DNA from: Arion vulgaris
Taxonomy: Eukaryota > Mollusca > Gastropoda > Stylommatophora > Arionidae
DNA length: 64,000 nucleotides
Assembly: GCA_020796225.1 (NCBI GenBank)
Contig: CM036775.1
Location: forward strand, 11,519,671-11,583,670
Reading direction: 5' to 3'
The notes under the pieces were generated by a model, which did no database searches, was not told the origin of the DNA, and was given only the letters and a program-made list of their open reading frames with translations. A program made the translations under genes and the position numbers. How positions within the stretch are numbered: position 1 is the first letter of the stretch; every line of letters starts with the position of its first letter. Positions 1 to 10,921 of the stretch are shown piece after piece.

Positions 1-941
1 CAGCAGAACTCTCAATTGTTTACTAAGATTTTCAGCGTTATACAATTAGTTTGGTAGAATACATATATATATATATCAGATGCGTTTTGTAAATTAGTTT
101 CAACGCGGGACGATATTACACGTGGCCGCTTTGCATTCAAAGTGGTGGCTAAATTACATGTGGACGTTTTGCATTGCTACAGGTGCTATACTAAGCGTGG
201 GCGTTTGCATTCGACTCAGGTGCTAAACTACGATGGAAGTTTTACATTCAAGCGGTGGCTACATTACGCGTGGACGTGTGCAGCAATTCTGATGATTGCC
301 ACGTATATTTAAATCAGTGTTTCTCAAACTTTTTCAGGACATCGCATTTTTGGATTCTTAAACTAATTTCAATTGCCCCTGGAGCGAAATAAAATGAAAA
401 AGATGAAATAATGAAATGAAAATCGTGGTATATCCTTTACAGGACGTCTATCAACCACAATAAACGAGTTGTTGATTTTCTAGGCACTACTTATATGTTC
501 AGTTGTTTGCTGTCTGAACGATGAAGTCTAATTTTACAGTTACAAAAATCCAAGGGACAAATTTGCTACAAACTGCCAACTGTGAGTTTGAAGCAAGGTA
601 CTCCTGTGTTGTGCTCACTACTGCTAAGCCAAGATGAATAACCCGGATAAAATATCCATAATATAATATTTATCCCTGAGTTCAATTTTACTGAGCATGA
701 TTCATCATCATCATTGCACTTCAGTTGGTAACCATGTGTGCTCCAATCTCTTTCTTACACAGGAAGGTCACAGCAGCCATACACAACCTACATAACACCA
801 GTGAGGCACCCCAATGTAATTTGGGAGATAGTAAAAAATATTTGGAAGGAATTTTGATTTTGTAATCTTGCGAATTAATTTTGCCTGCACAGTAGCTTTC
901 CAGTCTGCTCTTCTCGATTCTGAACTGTCAAGGGTTCTTTT
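1..941. other. Unassigned AT-rich stretch with degenerate repeat
   Basis: No coding feature is convincing here. There is a short (AT)n run at 61-78. From about 105 to 290 lies a degenerate tandem repeat with a unit near 34-40 bp, recognised by recurring words such as 'gtggacgttttgcattc' and 'ggtggctaaattac'. The last 45 bases (895-941) look like the upstream part of the LINE that resumes at 1161. Confidence 0.5.
317..420. mobile_element. Possible hAT-type transposon end
   Basis: The word CAGTGTTTCTCAAACTTTTT at 317 resembles the terminal inverted repeats of many hAT (Charlie-like) elements. No matching right end or 8-bp target duplication was found, so this is a lone end or a chance match. 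Confidence 0.25.
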
Positions 942-953
942 ATGTGCTCAACT

Positions 954-1160
954 GCCGTCTGCCCAGCCTGTTCGTAGTGCGTTGGACTACGGGTGACTAT
1001 CCCTCTGTGTGTGCGGGTTCAATTCCGCAGGATGGCAGAAAAACCACAGATTCCCCAGATTTACGGTGTTCGTGGCACCGAACCGAAGAGGTACGATGTC
1101 CATGGCACCGAGCCGAAGAGTTGAAAAGCTCAAGTGCTTCTGGATCGGGAAAAAAAAACA
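954..1160 (+). mobile_element. SINE-B copy (tRNA-derived)
   Basis: About 207 bp. It begins with a tRNA-like head: an A-box-like stretch around 'gtagtgcgttggactac' and a B box in 'gtgcgggttcaattccgc'. A body with paired 'ggcaccga(a/g)ccgaagag' words follows, then a short A-rich tail. It is flanked by the perfect 12-bp target duplication ATGTGCTCAACT (942-953 and 1161-1172). It interrupts a LINE remnant. Other copies are at 26220-26409, 57606-57808 and 61886-62107. Confidence 0.85.
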
Positions 1161-1885
1161 ATGTGCTCAACTTGAACATGGTACCTGTTTTATCGTCCGT
1201 CTCGATGGACTCAGATCTCACCCTACACTTAGATCAAGGATCTCTGCAAAAATATCCTGATGGCTCCACAAGGGAGCAAACTGAGTAACTTTGGAACGAG
1301 AGGCGAGCACCTAACCTCTACACCACAGAGAACACCAAGTAATAAATTATATCTTCGAAAATTGCCAGGTCTACAGACCCTACTGTCTAAATTGTCCAAC
1401 ATCGAGGTCGTCTTGCAGTGGATACCTCTCACTGTGGAATACCAGGAAATGAAATAGCAGACCGATTGGCCAAGGAAGGTGCTGCAGGACAGCAGCCGGA
1501 TGTGCCAGTTACCTACCACCAAAAGAAAAGGATGATTCAATCAATGAGAAAGCCACAAATACCAACACAAGACGATTACTATAATATGAGCAGATTGGAA
1601 CAAGTTGTTATTCTGCGCTTTAGAACAGGACACATCGCTCCAAGCCACATGTATACAAAATTCAATTGGCAATTCAGCCATGTGGACAGGCAAACCAGAC
1701 TGCAGAGCACATACTTCAAGACTGCCCCGAATATGATACACTGAGGCAAACTCACTGGCCTAACGAAACAACACTGGACATAAAATTACACGGACCTCTG
1801 TGTGAGCTACAAAGACAGTGAAGTTCATACAAGAGACAACATTGAATATATAGACATATTTCAAGCGAACGAAAGGAAGGATTAT
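1161..1885 (+). mobile_element. LINE-R 3' fragment (RNase H region, broken)
   Basis: The 3' end of a non-LTR retrotransposon that codes an RNase H domain. Translation in shifting frames gives LPGLQTLLSKLS, then a damaged version of the 'WIP.HCGIPGNE.ADRLAKEGA' motif. A conserved tail follows (RKPQIPTQDDYYNMSRLEQV), then a cysteine segment ending in 'QDCPEYDTLRQTHWP'. The noncoding 3' end (about 1815-1880, 'gttcatacaagagacaac') is the same as in the copy at 36091-37010. Its upstream part was split by the SINE at 954-1160. Frameshifts and stops make it a non-functional relic. Confidence 0.8.
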
Positions 1886-1898
1886 ATCTTCTCAGTAA

Positions 1899-2165
1899 TT
1901 AACTTCTTCTTCTTCTTTTGTCACTACATTGTTACTGGGTTGGTGCCCAGTGTCATGGTTTTCTGTTTTTGTTTTGCGCTGTTCTGGTGGCTGGGGTGAT
2001 TGTTATTTTTGCTCTTTGACAAGATTCTGCTACGCCATCTAACCATCTTTTCGTGGTCTTCCTCTCGCCTTCTTTCCCGATGTTCTGTTATAGAAGACTG
2101 TATACAGTTGAGTTTGGGTGCATTCTTATTAACACTTTGCTGACCAGCAATCCTGAGCATTACTG
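1899..2165 (-). mobile_element. LINE-W 3' fragment with one terminal repeat unit
   Basis: Read on the minus strand this matches the LINE-W copies at 49108-49545 and 59985-61200: a basic C-terminal segment followed by the unit 'cactgggcaccaacccagta' and a (GAA)n tail (the TTC run at about 1904-1917). Only one copy of the 32-bp terminal unit is present here, against three and about 29 in the other two copies. Confidence 0.75.
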
Positions 2166-2645
2166 TCTCCCATTATCAAGGGTGTTTGCAGTTTTCTTAC
2201 AAAATAACTGTTTTTAAGATTAAATTCATAAAAATTGTTAAAAGCAACATATCGCTTAAAATTTTCTGAGCACCATTATGAATAGTTGTAACATCCGGAA
2301 AAAATATTTTATGTAAATTAGTCGCATGATTATGGGGCAGCCATCTTGTTTTTGTGTGGCTATTTATAGAAATTATAGAATATGTTTTAAAACCAGCCAC
2401 TTTTCCTAGTTTTTAGTGAGTTTGTTCAATTTCAGGGCAAAAATGTAGGACATGGTTGTCAATGAATAAACACGCTAATTATGAGTACTGGTTCAACGAT
2501 TGACAACATATTTCAACATAACAAACAAACATAAGTGTGAATAAAATGGAAAACATTTTTCTTTTATTTTGAGTGTCTTGTGTTTATGCGGCATCTCACA
2601 ATGAGTGTTTGTGAATGTTACATGAATAAACTACACCTCTAGTTA
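2166..2645. other. No recognisable gene
   Basis: AT-rich sequence with no coherent reading frame or repeat recognised. It may include the 3' flank of the piggyBac-type remnant that follows. Confidence 0.4.
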
Positions 2646-2649
2646 TAGT

Positions 2650-3780
2650 CTTATCTGCTTCCTTCATGAACTGGGGTTTATGATTGCTAGCTGTATGCCT
2701 CTGTAGGAGTCTTTGCAGGAACGATAATCCTCAACTGTGTGGTATAACTTGATGCAGAGTGTCAAGCATAGAGGTAAACATTGAAATTTGGGAAAGCATA
2801 TGCAAGTCAGGCTTCTTTTTCCTGCAGCCATACACAATTTACAGTCTAGTCTGTATCTTGGGTTTACATATTTGCAATGAAATGACACTCACTAAATCAT
2901 GATTTTGTGGACATGAAGGAGTCACATTTTGTTGAAGAATAGCAGGTTCAAGAAAAGCAATACTGACATCCTGCCTAAACTTTGCTGTGATAGTTGTTGT
3001 GGAGTTTGCAGTGTTGTTGCTTATGTGCCAATTGAACTGAGCAGTTTGAACTATGAAATGATATAGCAGGTACCACTTATAGGATCTGTGCGGGTTGGTC
3101 GAAGTGGTCGACACGCCCCATACTTTTGTTGTAATTTTCTGCAAGTATTGGTTATTATGAATTTTCAGACTGCCTTGTCCATAACACCATTGGAGTGAAC
3201 AGTAGATATGATGTGTCATGCCAGATAACTGCCTGCATAAATTTATCTTCTGTTGCACAAAACACAGGTTGATCTGCCATGTTAATTTGAGTAGCCTTTT
3301 CTTCAGGAAAATTATTCCTGTTTTCAGGTACTGTTCTACATGCACCTATCTGCATTTCTTTCAGCTTTTGAAATAAGACTGCTCTTGAAATAAAGCTGGG
3401 CTTGAATGCAAGACTGTTACAGTGGAGTATATATCCTTTATTTTTGTATCCATAAAGAAGATCTTTCACAAACTTGGATGAAATACAACCTTAGATGATC
3501 CCTAACACAATCTTAATTATTACACCAGTAGTCTGAGACTGCTGGTTTACAACACATTCCTATACCAATCTGAAGGCACACTATGAATCCATAAATTTCA
3601 AATACACCAGTCTGATCACAAGTAAGATTTTTGTACATGACACTTCATGTGTACTGATATATGTGATTTTCACAGTACCCATTCACTTCATCTGTGATCA
3701 GATCTATGACAGTATCAGGAAAAATAAACTTGATAGAAATCAATGGGCATATGATATACCCAGTTACAGTTGCGTCTGAC
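2650..3780 (-). pseudogene. piggyBac-type transposase remnant (PGBD-like)
   Basis: Minus-strand reading, pieced across at least four frames, follows the order of piggyBac-family DDD transposases. An N-terminal 'MPIDFYQVYFS..VIDLITDEVN.YC' segment comes first (about 3765-3660). 'FIVCLQIGIGMCCKPAVSDYW' follows (about 3590). Then comes a segment like the family's 'LF..L......CGT.R.NR' region (ISRAVLFQKLKEMQIGACRT, about 3390-3330). Last is the C-terminal cysteine-rich finger CKLCMAAGKR...CFPKF.CLPLC...C.KLYHT (about 2835-2720), the clearest signature. Many frameshifts and stops rule out function. An acidic N-terminal stretch may continue to about 4060. No TTAA-flanked terminal repeats were located. 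Family assignment is from motif memory; exact subfamily unknown. Confidence 0.72.
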
Positions 3781-4063
3781 ATGACCGCTCGTTGCTATTC
3801 GTATAGAAGAATAATGTCAAGCTCCAATAGTTCGTTTTGAGAACTATTACTCCATCTCCAAAGATTATTTACATGTGCAGTTCTGTTCTGGTCTCTTTAC
3901 CGCCCACTTCTTACTCAGATGTACCAACATCAACACTATCGTATAATCCAACATGTTTGTCACTACTGTCACGTGCGGTATTATTCACCATTACATCTCT
4001 GCTTAACCTTGCGGTATCACTTTCGTCACAATATTCGCTGGCAGTCAGAATCATCATGTTATC

Positions 4064-4310
4064 GCCCGAGTGGTTACAGGGCCCAAATTTGGGGTGTAAA
4101 GAATAGAACCTCTGTTACCTGCCACGCATGTCGTAAGAGGTAACTAAGGAGGTTTGGCTGAAATCAGATGCATGTGTCCTAAACTGTAGAAGTCTCAAGC
4201 GTTTAGGGGCCTCCCAAACCAATAAATGTGCAGGTATATCGTTCTTGACAAAGATCAAACATATCACAAGTGATTAAATTGATTGTAAAGAATAAAGCAA
4301 AAGAAGATCT
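4064..4310 (+). mobile_element. SINE-F1 copy
   Basis: A full F1-type unit. The shared head is 'cgagtggttacagggcccaaatttggggtgtaaagaatagaacc' broken into short recognisable words, then 'acctgccacgcatgtcgtaag'. The F1 body 'gtttaggggcctcccaaacc' and 'gatcaaacatatcacaa' follow, then an AAG-containing tail. Similar copies are at 37724, 40741, 50310 and 51353. Confidence 0.8.
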
Positions 4311-4645
4311 ATGTTCCCGTCTATTTTACGTTATCAGACATGATAAAAACACTGGAAGTGTACTTGTATAAAAATAACGAATTTTCACAAAACATTGCTT
4401 CAAAGCGAGTCTAACTTTCGATATCGTGGCTTAGCCATTTTGGAATCATAAAATGACCGGATGACCGTGATCGCTACAGCTTCGATACTGTCGTCTGTTT
4501 GCATTCAACATGTTCGAAAGTCGACGATCGTCAAAGTTGGTCTCTAAGACTTTTAGTCGGAATTGCGACGTCAATTTGGTCAGCAAATTGTTTAGTAACA
4601 AATTATAGCTTTCTCCCAGCAACCAGTTCTAGCATGTTGTTGCTA
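4311..4645. other. Unassigned sequence
   Basis: No gene seen. A CpG-bearing stretch (4430-4580) contains short words such as 'gtcgacgatcgtc' but no supported promoter or exon. The word 'caaattatagctttctcc' at about 4602 recurs at 6365 and 8513, so the left border of the adjoining duplication is complex. Confidence 0.4.
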
Positions 4646-5329
4646 TTTTTCTAGCATTTACAAAAATATAACTCATCAACATTGCTACCTCTGAAGTAGA
4701 AGGCCGCCTAGAAACCAATAAAACAGTAGCAGGTTTTCACTCAAAAATCAGTCAGAGCGCACACCAGGCGCCATGACTACTCCTGAATTCATAGTGAGCG
4801 AATGCAGAAGAAGAATCAACATTGCTAATTTATTTAACAAGACAACAAGTTATTGTCACAGAATCCACCATAGTCCCCATAACAAAAAATAATGTTAGTT
4901 TCAGTTTCACATTGGTAAGTCTAATGGCAAAGCGTAAACTCCTACCTGTTCAATGCGACAATGTTTGGGGATGGTTTTGCTATATCTTCCATCTCCGCTT
5001 CAGATATGTCAACTTCAGTGTTAACATATTTGAAGAATCAATGTGTCTTCATCAGGACAGTAATCTGAGTTATTAGAATCCATTTAATTAGAAATTTTTA
5101 TATTTTGGCTGGAGCAAGTTGAAAACATGTGGAGACTGTTTTGACAAAATGGTGTAGGTTCAAATATGCCGATCGGGAATTAAGTCTGCTTCAATCAACG
5201 AGATTAGACATCTGAAAAATATAACAATTTTTTACAATTATTTATGAAATTATCATATGTTTTGCATTAGTTAACATAAATTTTACAAATTCAAATGTAA
5301 AATTAATACAAAATTACTGCCACTGAAAA

Positions 5330-5700
5330 GCTATCGTGGACATTAGAAAAGAACCTAAACTATCCAACGATGACTACCACACTTGACAGACAAGGACAGA
5401 CCATCATCTTCTGACTCAGGGTAGGGTATAACAGACTGAACAAACACCTACACAGGCTACGATTGTTCCTATCCCTCTGTGCCACTGTGGCACCGCTGAA
5501 CAAACCACAGAACGTGTCCTGCAAGACTGTCCCCTGTATATCCTCCCTAGAAAGGAATGCTGGCCACACAACACTACATTCAAAACTACATGGCACCAGA
5601 GATGAGCTCCAGACAATAGTCGACTTCATCATCGAATCGTCTAACGGTATAATCATCAAAATAGTGATTGCAAGAAGAAGAAGAAGAGGGTGAGATACTG
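5330..5700 (+). mobile_element. LINE-R-type C-terminal fragment with (GAA)n tail
   Basis: Translation gives a cysteine segment LCHCGTAEQTTERVLQDCP in the sister copy at 7615-7803, interrupted by a one-base shift here. It ends in HSKLHGTRDELQT..DFII and is followed by an 'agaagaagaagaag' tail. The CxC..(x)n..DCP layout matches the C-terminal zinc-knuckle-like end of RNase H-bearing LINEs elsewhere in the window (36.2 kb, 48.9 kb). Confidence 0.7.
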
Positions 5701-5928
5701 CCGATGATCGTTTCTTGTTATGACATCTGGCAGATGCGAACCAAGGAGCCTTGCTGGTCAAAAAGGTGGCAATGTATCTTCTGGACCACTGTCAAGATTG
5801 TTGGAACACTGTCAAGATTGTCTAACGACTGGTCACTTCCTACAGGACTTGACAAACAATAGAAACAAATATAATTGTTAGCATAAAGGAATAAATAAAT
5901 AAATTTAACATTCAGACATGCATACCGC

Positions 5929-6250
5929 CAGAGTGGTTAACGGGATCCAATTGGGTGTAAGAATAGAACACAGTTACCTGCCACGCATGTTGGAAATGGC
6001 GACTAAGGAGGTAGGGTGCAGGGCTAGCTACCCCACACCGTAAAAACACTAGATGGCTACAGAGCGGAGAGCGAACCGAGTAAACGCTGGCTGAAACCGG
6101 ACACATCGCCAGAATGAGCACCAGAGCTCCAAATGGTGCTGAAGATGTGACTTAAAACACACCAATGCTAAGGCTGCATGAATCAGATTTCCACATGAAT
6201 AGAATTTATGGGGAGGTCTGAGTACATCGTCTGGCAGTGATCGAGAGAGA
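5929..6250 (+). mobile_element. SINE-F2 copy
   Basis: Begins with the F head ('gagtggttaacgggatccaa', 'acctgccacgcatgt') and continues into the F2 body. Landmarks are 'gctagctaccccacaccgt', 'agatggctacagag', 'ccggacacatcgcc', 'aatggtgctgaagatgtgac' and 'ggctgcatgaatcagatttc'. It ends near 'gatcgagagagac'. It is duplicated at 8087-8402 as part of the 2.15-kb duplication. Confidence 0.8.
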
Positions 6251-6426
6251 CATACATACATAGTGTAGGAACATTGCATCTCATTAGAAAATCACAAAAA
6301 CGGAGAAATAAACAAGATCTAAATAACTACAATAGCATAAACAAGAAGACTTTATCTTGAACAACAAATTATAGCTTTCTCCTAGCAACCAGTTGCTAAG
6401 CATATTAAACATCTTATCTTCTTACC

Positions 6427-6488
6427 ATTTAATTTGTTGTTTCTTGATGAAATCAGTACTGGACTTCATCAAGAAACAACAAATTAAA
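6427..6488. repeat. Inverted repeat / hairpin
   Basis: Two arms of about 24 bp ('tttgttgtttcttgatgaa' against 'ttcatcaagaaacaacaaa') surround a short loop. The right arm is the start of the LINE-S fragment and the left arm is the same LINE segment inverted, so this is a head-to-head junction rather than a designed regulatory hairpin. The sister copy is at about 8576-8634 with base losses. Confidence 0.8.
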
Positions 6489-6672
6489 CGGTCCGGCCAC
6501 GTAAGCAGATTACCAACAGACTGTGCACTTCAAAGAGTAATGCTGCTCCGATACAATGGGTACAAAGCGAAAGGCGCCGCAAAGATTAACTCGGAGATAC
6601 AGAGACTACGAAAGACACTTTCTACTGAAGCTCACACAAGGACCCGTTTAGAAATCTCTTCTTGATCTGAGC
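6448..6672 (+). mobile_element. LINE-S C-terminal fragment
   Basis: Encodes DFIKKQQIKRSGHVSRLP, then LLRYNGYKAKG, and ends in EISS and a stop. It is the C-terminal 'IKW.GHV.R' region of a non-LTR retrotransposon. The same family appears in reverse at 53225-53960. Confidence 0.7.
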
Positions 6673-6694
6673 TGTGAGGCAAACAGATTCGAGA

Positions 6695-6750
6695 AAAGAA
6701 AGAAAGATCATATTATCTTATCTTAACCACATTTGCCGTGAAGCATAGTG
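6695..6750 (-). mobile_element. LINE-T 3' tail
   Basis: The minus strand reads 'caaatgtggttaagataaga', the 3' terminus of the LINE-T copy at 28165-28440, which ends with AAGATAA-type repeats. It is repeated at about 8846-8900 in the second duplicate. Confidence 0.6.
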
Positions 6751-7477
6751 GGGAGATTAAATTTTCTATATATTAAATATCAATAACTTATTTTTTCTAG
6801 CATTTACAAAAATATAACTCATCAACATTGCTACCTCTGAAGTCGGAGAAGGCCCGCCTGTAGAAACCAATAAAACAGTAAGCAGGTTTTCACTAAAAAA
6901 CAGTCAGAAGCGCACACCAGGCGCCATGATCTACTCCCTGAATTCATAGTGACGAATGCAGAAGAAGAATCAACATTGCTAATTTATTTAACAAGACAAC
7001 AAGTTATTGTCACAGAATCCACCATAGTCCCCATAACAAAAAATAATGTTAGTTTCAGTTTCACATTGGTAAGTCTAATGGCGAAAACGTAAACTCCTAC
7101 CTGTTCAATGCGACAATGTTTGGGGATGGTTTTGCTATATCTTCCATCTCCGCTTCAGATATGTCAACTTCTGATGTTAACATATTTGAAGAATCAATGG
7201 TGTCTTCATCAGGACAGTAATCTGAGTTATTAGAATCCATTTAATTAGAAATTTTTATATTTTGGCTGGAGCAAGTTGAAAACATGTGGAGACTGTTTTG
7301 ACAAAATGTGTAGGTTCAAATATGCCGATCGGAATTAAGTCTGCTTCAATCAGAGATTAGACATCTGAAAAATATAATTTTTTACAATTATTTATGAAAT
7401 TATCATATGTTTTGCATTAGTTAACATAAATTTTACAAATTCAAATGTAAAATTAATACAAAATTACTGCCACTGAA

Positions 7478-7850
7478 AAGCTATCGTGGACATTAGAAAA
7501 GAACCTAAACTATCCAACGATGACTACCACACACTTGACAGACAAGGACAGACCATCATCTTCTGACTCAGGGTAGGGTATAACAGACTGAACAAACACC
7601 TACACAGGCTACGATTGTTCCCATCCCCTCTGTGCCACTGTGGCACCGCTGAACAAACCACAGAACGTGTCCTGCAAGACTGTCCCCTGTATATCCTCCC
7701 TAGAAAGGAATGCTGGCCCTACAACACAACACTACATTCAAAACTACATGGCACCAGAGATGAGCTCCAGACAAAAGTCGACTTCATCATACGAATCGTC
7801 TAACGGTATAATCATCAAAATAGTGTTTGAAAAGAAGAAGAAGAAGGGTG
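7478..7850 (+). mobile_element. LINE-R-type C-terminal fragment, second copy
   Basis: Sister of 5330-5700. The cysteine segment is in one frame here (CHCGTAEQTTERVLQDCPLY, then PRKECWP and HSKLHGTRDELQTKVDFI) and is followed by an 'aagaagaagaagaag' tail. Confidence 0.7.
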
Positions 7851-8086
7851 AGATACTGCCATGATCGTTTCTTGTTATGACATCTAGCAGATGCGAACAA
7901 GGAGCCTTGCTGGTCAAAAGGTGGCAATGTATCTTCTGGACCACTGTCAAGATTGTCGGAACACTGTCAAGATTGTCTAACGACTGGTCACTTCCTACAG
8001 GACTTGACAAACAATAGAAACAAATATAATTGTTAGCATAAAGGAATAAATAAATAAATTTAACATTCAGACATGCATACCGCCAG

Positions 8087-8402
8087 AGTGGTTAACGGGA
8101 TCCAGTGGGTGTAAAGAATAGAACCACAGTTACCTGCCACGCATGTTGGAAATGGCGACTAAGGAGGTAGGGTGCAGGGCTAGCTACCCCACACCGTAAA
8201 AAACACTAGATGGCTACAGAACGGAGGCAACCGAGGAGCTGGCTGAAACCGGACACATCGCCAAAGAATAAGCACCAGAGCTCCAAATGGTGCTGAAGAT
8301 GTGACTTAAACACACCAATGCTAAGGCTGCATGAATCAGATTTCCACATGAATAGAATTTATGGGAGGTCTGGTACATCGGTCTGGGAAGGTGATCAGAG
8401 AG
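8087..8402 (+). mobile_element. SINE-F2 copy, second duplicate
   Basis: Same landmarks as at 5929-6250, with one-base differences. It is a by-product of the tandem duplication rather than an independent insertion. Confidence 0.8.
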
Positions 8403-8595
8403 ACATCATACATAGTGTAGACATTGCATCTCATTAGAAAATCACAAAAACGGAGAAATAAACAAGATCTAAATAACTACAGTAGCATAAACAAGAAGCC
8501 TTTATCTTGAACAACAAATTATAGCTTTCTCCTAGCAACCAGTTGCTAAGCATATTAAACATCTTATCTTCTTACATTTATTTGTTGTTTCTGAT

Positions 8596-8820
8596 GAAAT
8601 CAGTACTGACTTCATCAAGAAACAACAAATTAAACGTCCGCACAGTAAGCAGATTACCAACAGACTGTGCACCTCAAAGAGTAATGCTGCTCCGATACAA
8701 TGGGTACAAAGCGAAAGGCAGCGCAAAGATTAACTCGGAGATAACAGAGACTACGAAAGACACTTTCCTAAGCTCACACAGGACCCGTTTAGAAATCTCT
8801 TCTTGATCTGACGCTGTGAG
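8596..8820 (+). mobile_element. LINE-S C-terminal fragment, second duplicate
   Basis: Sister of 6448-6672, with LLRYNGYKAKG and a final EISS before the stop. The upstream reading frame is shifted. Confidence 0.7.
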
Positions 8821-8940
8821 GCAAACAGGATTCGAGAAAGAAAGAAAGATCATATTATCTTATCTTAACCACATTTGCCGTGAAGCATAGTGGGGAGATT
8901 AAATTTTCTATATATTAAATATCAATAAAATTATTTTTTA

Positions 8941-9650
8941 ATTTCTCGCAGTTAAGCAGCTGATAGAAGATAATGCAAGGGATGATGATGTTGTTGTATA
9001 TACCGATGGGTCGGTTCAACGTGGTGAGAAATCCGGCTGGGGTTTCTTGGCTAATGCGCATGGTAGGGTTGTTGCAGAGCGAAGTGGGGCATACAGGACA
9101 ACTACTTCTAGTATGAGGATGGAGGTTGAGGCGTTACTGCTGCCCTCCATTGGATTTCTGGGACTTCATTTACTGGGGCAGTTGTTGTATCTGACTCTCA
9201 GTCGATGCTTCACAAGATCCAGAAGGGCAGGTTTCGGTATGAGTGGATGTCGTCTATAGAAGTTTCTAACCTCCAGCGGCTTACGTGGATATACTGTCCT
9301 GGGCATGCGGGTGTTTACGGTAATGAGAGAGCGGACAGGCTTGCATCAACAGCATCAATTGTTGGGGAGTTGAAGATGGATAAGGGGATATTCTTGGTCT
9401 CTTGAGACTCTCTGTTGGATGAGGACACTAAAATCGATGTTGAATCGATCAAGCGATTTAAGCAGTTTGGAATTACCCTTTGTTCAAGTCGAACTGGATG
9501 CCTGAGAGGCAGAGTGAGAGGTGTGTTTAATCAGCGAGCCACAGGAACCATCAGTATGCATACTCTTCGATATCTGTTGGGGAGACTGAGCACCTATGGG
9601 TTTGCCCGAGTGCAATGACGTCAGTTTAGTAACCAACAACCAACAACAAC
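8941..9650 (+). mobile_element. LINE-U 3' fragment with RNase H domain
   Basis: Begins VKQLIEDN.RDDDVVVYTDGSVQRG, where YTDGS carries the first RNase H aspartate. It continues through VVVSDSQSMLHKI (third acidic motif) and ends the domain at YCPGHAGVYGNERADRLAS, with the last aspartate in ERAD. The second acidic residue sits in 'MEVEA'. The reading frame breaks around 9130 and 9390. The conserved 3' part codes 'RGVFNQRATG' and 'LLGRLSTYGFARVQ' before the stop at about 9617, then a (CAA)n tail at 9640-9655. The same family is seen at 27460, 28595, 46880 and 49790. Confidence 0.82.
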
Positions 9651-9654
9651 AACA

Positions 9655-10921
9655 ACAGTTTCCTTTGATGTTGGCGGCATATTTGCGAGTCTGATACAGA
9701 ATTTTAGTTTTTACAGTAATCGCACACATATGACATTTGATGACAAGTCTCATGCAAAGGCGTCTCAGTTTATACATGGGGGCCAATGTTGATACTTGCA
9801 ATACAGTCATGAAATAAACAAGAAATGTAGACATAGTTGTATTATTGTTTTTTTAAATAACTTACATTACAGTTAAAGATAGCTGCCATGTCATAATGCC
9901 ATCCCCCTTTCACGTCCAGGCTTGGGACTGACAATGGCGGAGTTCAAGTAGTAGTATGTCCCTTGCGGAACGTCGCATTCATCACAGCCCGCCTGAAAAG
10001 CTCTATGTCTCTTGCAAGTTCTTCTGCTTCTTCCAGCGTCATGTTCAAGGTTTCTTTAATGCTCTGCTGCCATCTTCGTCTTGGTCGTCTCCTACCTCGT
10101 TTTCCAGAAATCATGCCTTCCATTACCTTTCTCTCCAGACCACTGTGGCCAAAATATTTCATTTTCCGGGACATAATGTTATTTATGAGCCAATGCTCCG
10201 TGATATTCAGGTCTTGTAGGATGTCTTTGTTTCTTCTCTTCTCTGTCCAGCATGTTTTAAGAACTTTTCTATAGCACCTTGTTATGGTGGAGACAGTTTC
10301 AAATTGCTACTTCTTCGTTACAATGTGTGTGTGTTAACATATGTGGTAGGGAGGTATCACTATAATAAAATAGCTCTTTTCTCTGGTTCTTGTATACTGT
10401 AGTACAGATGACCTATATGTGCCTCTTTGCAGAAATACGTGTATAGCATTAATGATACTTTTTGTATTGTAACTTCAAATTCATTAGAGATGTTTTATCA
10501 ATGTCTGTTTTGAGAAGTCAACAATATGACCCAATAGCCTCACACTAATTTCAATATACGCCTTTAACTAGAAGTCCATCTCCCACTAATGACGTCAATT
10601 GTTTACCATGTTCAAGTGCGATTCTATTCGGTGCATGGAAAATGCAAGAATTGTTCAAAAAACCACAGAATTCGTCCTGAATGTTGCTATTTTTGGCATC
10701 AATGTATTAAATGGCTGTAAACATTAGTGTTCTTCAACCAAGCCAATGGAGCGTTAAATATATAGCACAAAGAAGGCAACTTCTAGATGGTATGATTGTT
10801 TGAATGGCAAAAATATTTTATAAGCGTCAGAACGTGTAGTTCACATGCAAGTTTTCAAGTTATTTCATCAAATGGTTACAAAGATACAAATTTTTATCTG
10901 GGGGCATGACAAGTTGAACGG
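9655..10921. repeat. Module A, copy 1
   Basis: A 1.27-kb segment repeated at 14972-16546 (there with a SINE-A insertion). It contains a minus-strand LINE-V C-terminal fragment and ends at the same base against the 55-bp minisatellite. The part from 10290 to 10921 holds no recognised gene. Confidence 0.85.
9945..10290 (-). mobile_element. LINE-V C-terminal fragment
   Basis: Minus-strand reading gives ..INNIMSRKMKYFGHSGLER.., GKRGRRRPRRRWQQSIKETL and 'MTLEEAEELARDIELFRRAV' before a stop near 9944. This is the C-terminal basic region of a non-LTR retrotransposon, with the 'KYFGH...R' and 'GRPRRRW' words typical of the class. No upstream RT remains. Confidence 0.78.

Larger units (their letters stand above)
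4651..6796. repeat. Tandem duplication, copy 1 (about 2.15 kb)
   Basis: The 2146-bp unit starting 'ctagcatttacaaaaatata' recurs at 6797 in the same order and orientation. It carries about 680 bp of unassigned sequence, a LINE-R C-terminal fragment with a GAA tail, a SINE-F2, a small hairpin, a LINE-S fragment and a minus-strand LINE-T tail. Differences from copy 2 are mostly one-base gains and losses, often in homopolymers. Confidence 0.9.
6797..8940. repeat. Tandem duplication, copy 2 (about 2.15 kb)
   Basis: The same content and order as 4651-6796. One-base indels relative to copy 1 are spread throughout (for example around 6840-6910), and few substitutions are seen. It ends at 8940, where the LINE-U fragment begins. 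Confidence 0.9.

Noticed and set aside
6427..6488. Hairpin as a terminator or structured RNA
   Set aside because: Both arms are the same LINE-S segment in opposite orientation, so the structure is a junction by-product.
9484..9834. Minus-strand frame of 116 codons with a faint C2H2-like spacing
   Set aside because: It crosses the LINE-U end, a CAA repeat and module A. The possible zinc-finger residues do not fit one frame. The related stretch in module A copy 2 breaks the frame.
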